Source of the DNA: an uncultured Microbacterium sp. | GTDB lineage: Bacteria; Actinomycetota; Actinomycetes; Actinomycetales; Microbacteriaceae | Assembly: GCF_947488465.1 (NCBI RefSeq) | Contig: NZ_CANKZA010000001.1 | Span: 186,001 to 250,000 of the forward strand | Reading direction: 5' to 3' | DNA length: 64,000 nucleotides | Shown: positions 61,515 through 64,000 of the stretch, piece by piece | Numbering within the stretch: position 1 is the first letter of the stretch | How the letters are laid out: every line of letters starts with the position of its first letter | The notes under the pieces: generated by a model | Databases searched by the model: none | What the model was told of the DNA's origin: nothing | The model's input: only the letters and a program-made list of their open reading frames with translations | Translations under genes and position numbers: made by a program

Positions 61515-63633
61515 ACTTTTCTCCCGTACCGGAACACCGCTCCTGTCGGTGAAGGACCTCAGCGTCACCTTCCCGCAACGCGGTGCCGACGCGGTCAAGG
61601 CCGTCCGCGGCATCTCGTACGACATCTTCCCGGGGGAGTTCCTGGGCATCGTGGGCGAGTCCGGATCGGGGAAGTCCGTGTCCTCGCTCGCCGTCATGGG
61701 GCTGCTGCCCTCGACGGCGCAGGTCGCCGGAGCGATCGAGTTCGAAGGTCGATCCCTCCTCGAGATGAACGATGCCCAGCTGTCCCGCGTGCGCGGCAAA
61801 GAGCTCGCCATGGTGTTTCAGGACCCCCTGTCGGCACTCACCCCGGTGTATTCGGTCGGTCAGCAGATCGGCGAGGCGTTGCGCGTGCACGACTCGAAAC
61901 TCTCGGCGCAGGCCGCCGAGGCGCGGGCGGTCGAGCTGCTGAAGGTGGTCGGCATCCCCGATGCCGAGCGGCGCGCCCGCGCGTTCCCGCATGAATATTC
62001 CGGCGGAATGCGCCAGCGGGCCATGATCGCAATGGCGATCGCCAACGACCCCAAAGTGATCATCGCCGATGAGCCGACAACGGCCCTGGACGTGACGATC
62101 CAGGCGCAGATCCTCGACGTGCTCGAGCGCGCGAAGGAGATCACGGGCGCCGCGGTCGTCCTCATCACCCACGATCTGGGTGTCGTCGCCGGCCATGCCG
62201 ATCGCGTCGGGGTGATGTATGCCGGCAAACTCGTCGAGATCGGTAGCACCGAGCAGATCTTCCACCAACCGCACATGCCCTACTCGATCGGGCTCTTGCG
62301 CTCCGTGCCGAACATGCTGACCGCCGGCAGTCAGCGACTGGTGCCGCTCGAGGGACGGCCGCCGTCTCTCAGCAGTCTCCCGCGTGGGTGCCCGTTCGCG
62401 GCGCGCTGCCCGATCGCCATCGACGAGTGCCGCACGATCGAACCCGACCTCGTCGCCTACGAACCGGGGGTGGAGCCGCCGCACCTGGCCGCCTGCATCC
62501 GCTCCGGCGAGATCGCGCGCGGTGAGCTCGACCGCGGCGACGTGTTCCCGCGACCCGAGCCGCTGCCGGCCGATGCACGCGCCGAGACCGATGACGCTCC
62601 CGTCATCGTGGTGGAAGACCTCAAGCGCCACTTCCCCCTCATGAAGGGTGCCGTGTTCCCGCGTCGCATCGGCACCGTCCGTGCGGTCGACGGTGTGAGC
62701 TTCTCACTGCGTCCCGGTCGCACGCTCGGCCTCGTGGGGGAGTCCGGCTGCGGCAAGACGACCACGATCCTCGAGATCATGGAAATGAGGGGCCCCCACC
62801 ACGGGCGGATCACAATCCACGGCAAGGATGTCTCCTCGCTCTCGCGCAAAGAGCTGCAGGGCTTGCGCAAGGACGTCCAGATCGTCTTCCAGGATCCGAT
62901 GGGCGCGATCGATCCGCGGCTGCCGATCGGGGAAGTCATCAGCGAGCCGCTCCTGGTCCAGGGCGCCTCGAAGCAGGCCCGCGATCAGCGTGTCGTGGAG
63001 CTCTTGGAGCTCGTCGGGCTCGACCCGGCGATGGCCGACCGCTATCCGCATGAGTTCTCCGGCGGACAGCGCCAGCGCATCGGCATCGCCCGGGCCCTTG
63101 CCACGGGTCCCTCGGTCATCGTCCTCGACGAGCCGCTCTCGGCGCTCGATGTGTCGATCCAGGCCGGAATCATCAACCTGCTCGAGGATCTCAAGGAGCG
63201 ACTCGGCCTGTCCTATGTCTTCGTCGCGCACGACCTCGCCGTCGTCCGGCAGATGGCGGACGACGTCGCGGTGATGTATCTCGGCGCCGTCGTCGAGCAG
63301 GGTCCGATCGCCGAGGTGTTCGGGAGCCCGCAGCATCCGTACACCAAGGCACTCATCTCCGCGGCTCCCATTCCGGACCCGCGCATCGAGCGCGGGCGCG
63401 CCCGGATCTTGCTGCAGGGTGACCTTCCGAGTCCGACGCAGGAGATCACCGGATGCCGGTTCCGGACGCGGTGCCCGCTCTACGCACTGCTCGACGAATC
63501 CCGTCAGGCGCAGTGCCGCGATACCGATCCCGCCCTCGCGCCGCACCATGGTGTGCGGGTCGCGTGTCACCACGTCGAGAAGTCGGCGCTCGTCGACATC
63601 GCGGTGGCGCCGGAACCGGCCACCACCCCCTGA
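61507..63633 (+). CDS. Fused peptide ABC transporter ATPase (DppD-DppF), second operon
   Basis: 708 residues. Walker A GESGSGKSV near 52 and GESGCGKTT near 411; signatures YSGGMRQRAMIAMAI and FSGGQRQRIGIARAL. A ~110-residue linker between the domains carries CPFAARCPIAIDEC, and the C-terminus has CRFRTRCPLY, the cysteine motifs of oligopeptide ATPases that can hold an Fe-S cluster. The first-operon ATPase (57110) lacks both Cys motifs. GTG start. Confidence 0.94.
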   Translation: MAELFSRTGTPLLSVKDLSVTFPQRGADAVKAVRGISYDIFPGEFLGIVGESGSGKSVSSLAVMGLLPSTAQVAGAIEFEGRSLLEMNDAQLSRVRGKELAMVFQDPLSALTPVYSVGQQIGEALRVHDSKLSAQAAEARAVELLKVVGIPDAERRARAFPHEYSGGMRQRAMIAMAIANDPKVIIADEPTTALDVTIQAQILDVLERAKEITGAAVVLITHDLGVVAGHADRVGVMYAGKLVEIGSTEQIFHQPHMPYSIGLLRSVPNMLTAGSQRLVPLEGRPPSLSSLPRGCPFAARCPIAIDECRTIEPDLVAYEPGVEPPHLAACIRSGEIARGELDRGDVFPRPEPLPADARAETDDAPVIVVEDLKRHFPLMKGAVFPRRIGTVRAVDGVSFSLRPGRTLGLVGESGCGKTTTILEIMEMRGPHHGRITIHGKDVSSLSRKELQGLRKDVQIVFQDPMGAIDPRLPIGEVISEPLLVQGASKQARDQRVVELLELVGLDPAMADRYPHEFSGGQRQRIGIARALATGPSVIVLDEPLSALDVSIQAGIINLLEDLKERLGLSYVFVAHDLAVVRQMADDVAVMYLGAVVEQGPIAEVFGSPQHPYTKALISAAPIPDPRIERGRARILLQGDLPSPTQEITGCRFRTRCPLYALLDESRQAQCRDTDPALAPHHGVRVACHHVEKSALVDIAVAPEPATTP

Positions 63634-63698
63634 ACTCCCTCCGCGCGCGGCACCACGCGCCGAAGGGCCCCCCAGAAACAATCGAGAGGAACGATCAC

Positions 63699-64000
63699 AT
63701 GAGAAATCGGAGTGCCAAGGCGCTCGGCTCTCTGGCGATGCTCGGCGCTGCGGCGCTCATCGTCACAGGCTGTGCAGCCGGCAACACGACCAGCCCCACC
63801 GGCGCACCGAGCGAGGCCGCGGAGCTTCCCGCGACCGCGTGGGTCCGCGCAGATGCCGCCGAGGTCCAGGATGGCGGCACACTGACCCTGGCGGTGGGCT
63901 CGCTCCCCGTGCAGTTCAACACCAATGAGGTCGACGGGAACGAGGCCGACACCGTCGACATCTCCGAGGCGACCATCGGCGGCCCGTTCAAGATCGGCGA
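63699..64000 (+). CDS. Peptide-type ABC transporter binding lipoprotein, 3' end beyond window
   Basis: The first 100 residues are visible from ATG 63699, preceded by GAGAGGA. Signal peptide MRNRSAKALGSLAMLG with lipobox VTGCAAG (Cys25), then LTLAVGSLPVQFNTNEVDGN, the first strand of an SBP_bac_5 fold. In this operon the binding protein is last, unlike the first operon where it is first. Confidence 0.88.
   Translation, partial: MRNRSAKALGSLAMLGAAALIVTGCAAGNTTSPTGAPSEAAELPATAWVRADAAEVQDGGTLTLAVGSLPVQFNTNEVDGNEADTVDISEATIGGPFKIG

Overview
The window is about 64 kb of GC-rich DNA from an actinobacterium, most probably a Microbacterium or close Microbacteriaceae relative. The support is gene content (NrtR-like regulator with nadABC and a cysteine desulfurase, MarP-type protease, DUF4307, DUF4245 and DUF6264 proteins, fused DppD-DppF ATPases), gene order shared with other actinobacteria around greA/hemolysin III/uppS, many GTG starts, and a recurrent TANNNT promoter hexamer 6-8 nt in front of start codons. 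No rRNA, tRNA, CRISPR array, transposase or prophage gene was seen. Most of the window is housekeeping.

Layout. 1-7406: end of a membrane Ser/Thr kinase, a degraded MFS fragment, a PLP aldolase/racemase-type enzyme coupled to a sugar-lactone oxidase, LemA, an AI-2E family permease and threonine dehydratase. 7411-13294: greA, DUF4307, small membrane protein, hemolysin III, uppS, a class V aminotransferase that lacks its PLP lysine, and PhoH. 13389-19273 (minus): a seven-gene run xseA-xseB-DUF4245-carbonic anhydrase-fumC-histidine kinase-response regulator. 19331-26702: ispH, DUF6264, aldolase (fbaA), class II FBPase (glpX), a 62-residue membrane protein, rmuC, a DnaQ-like exonuclease and ychF.

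26753-31788 is the main accessory region: an arsenic locus with no Acr3 or ArsB pump. An aquaporin gene is divergent from an ArsR-three-helix-ArsC fusion, followed by arsC, a PstS-like lipoprotein, a CoA-disulfide-reductase-like flavoprotein and a third ArsC-like protein. Two matching operators, ATAGAY-N4-GTCTAT, lie at the fusion start and before arsC. The fusion's HTH part contains no cysteine, so sensing may be done by its reductase domain.

31794-39251: SnoaL-like protein, ABC-F protein, HTH-only LysR-like protein, an alpha/beta-hydrolase without its serine nucleophile, an unlisted 39-residue Cys-rich peptide gene, an MFS drug exporter and an ABC exporter. 39497-45266 (minus): nrtR-nadA-nadB-nadC-nifS, an NAD synthesis operon with candidate operators. 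45371-51178: marP, then a tandem glycine riboswitch driving gcvT-gcvH-gcvP. 51302-53314: an AbiEi-like orphan flanked by two copies of a long palindrome, and a CPBP protease. 53458-64000: two peptide/nickel-type ABC importer operons (binding protein, permeases, fused ATPase); the second binding protein runs off the end.

Stretches over 300 bases without an intact gene: only 1329-1758, which holds the MFS remnant and the promoter of the next gene. Shorter gaps hold the repeats, terminators and promoters listed below.
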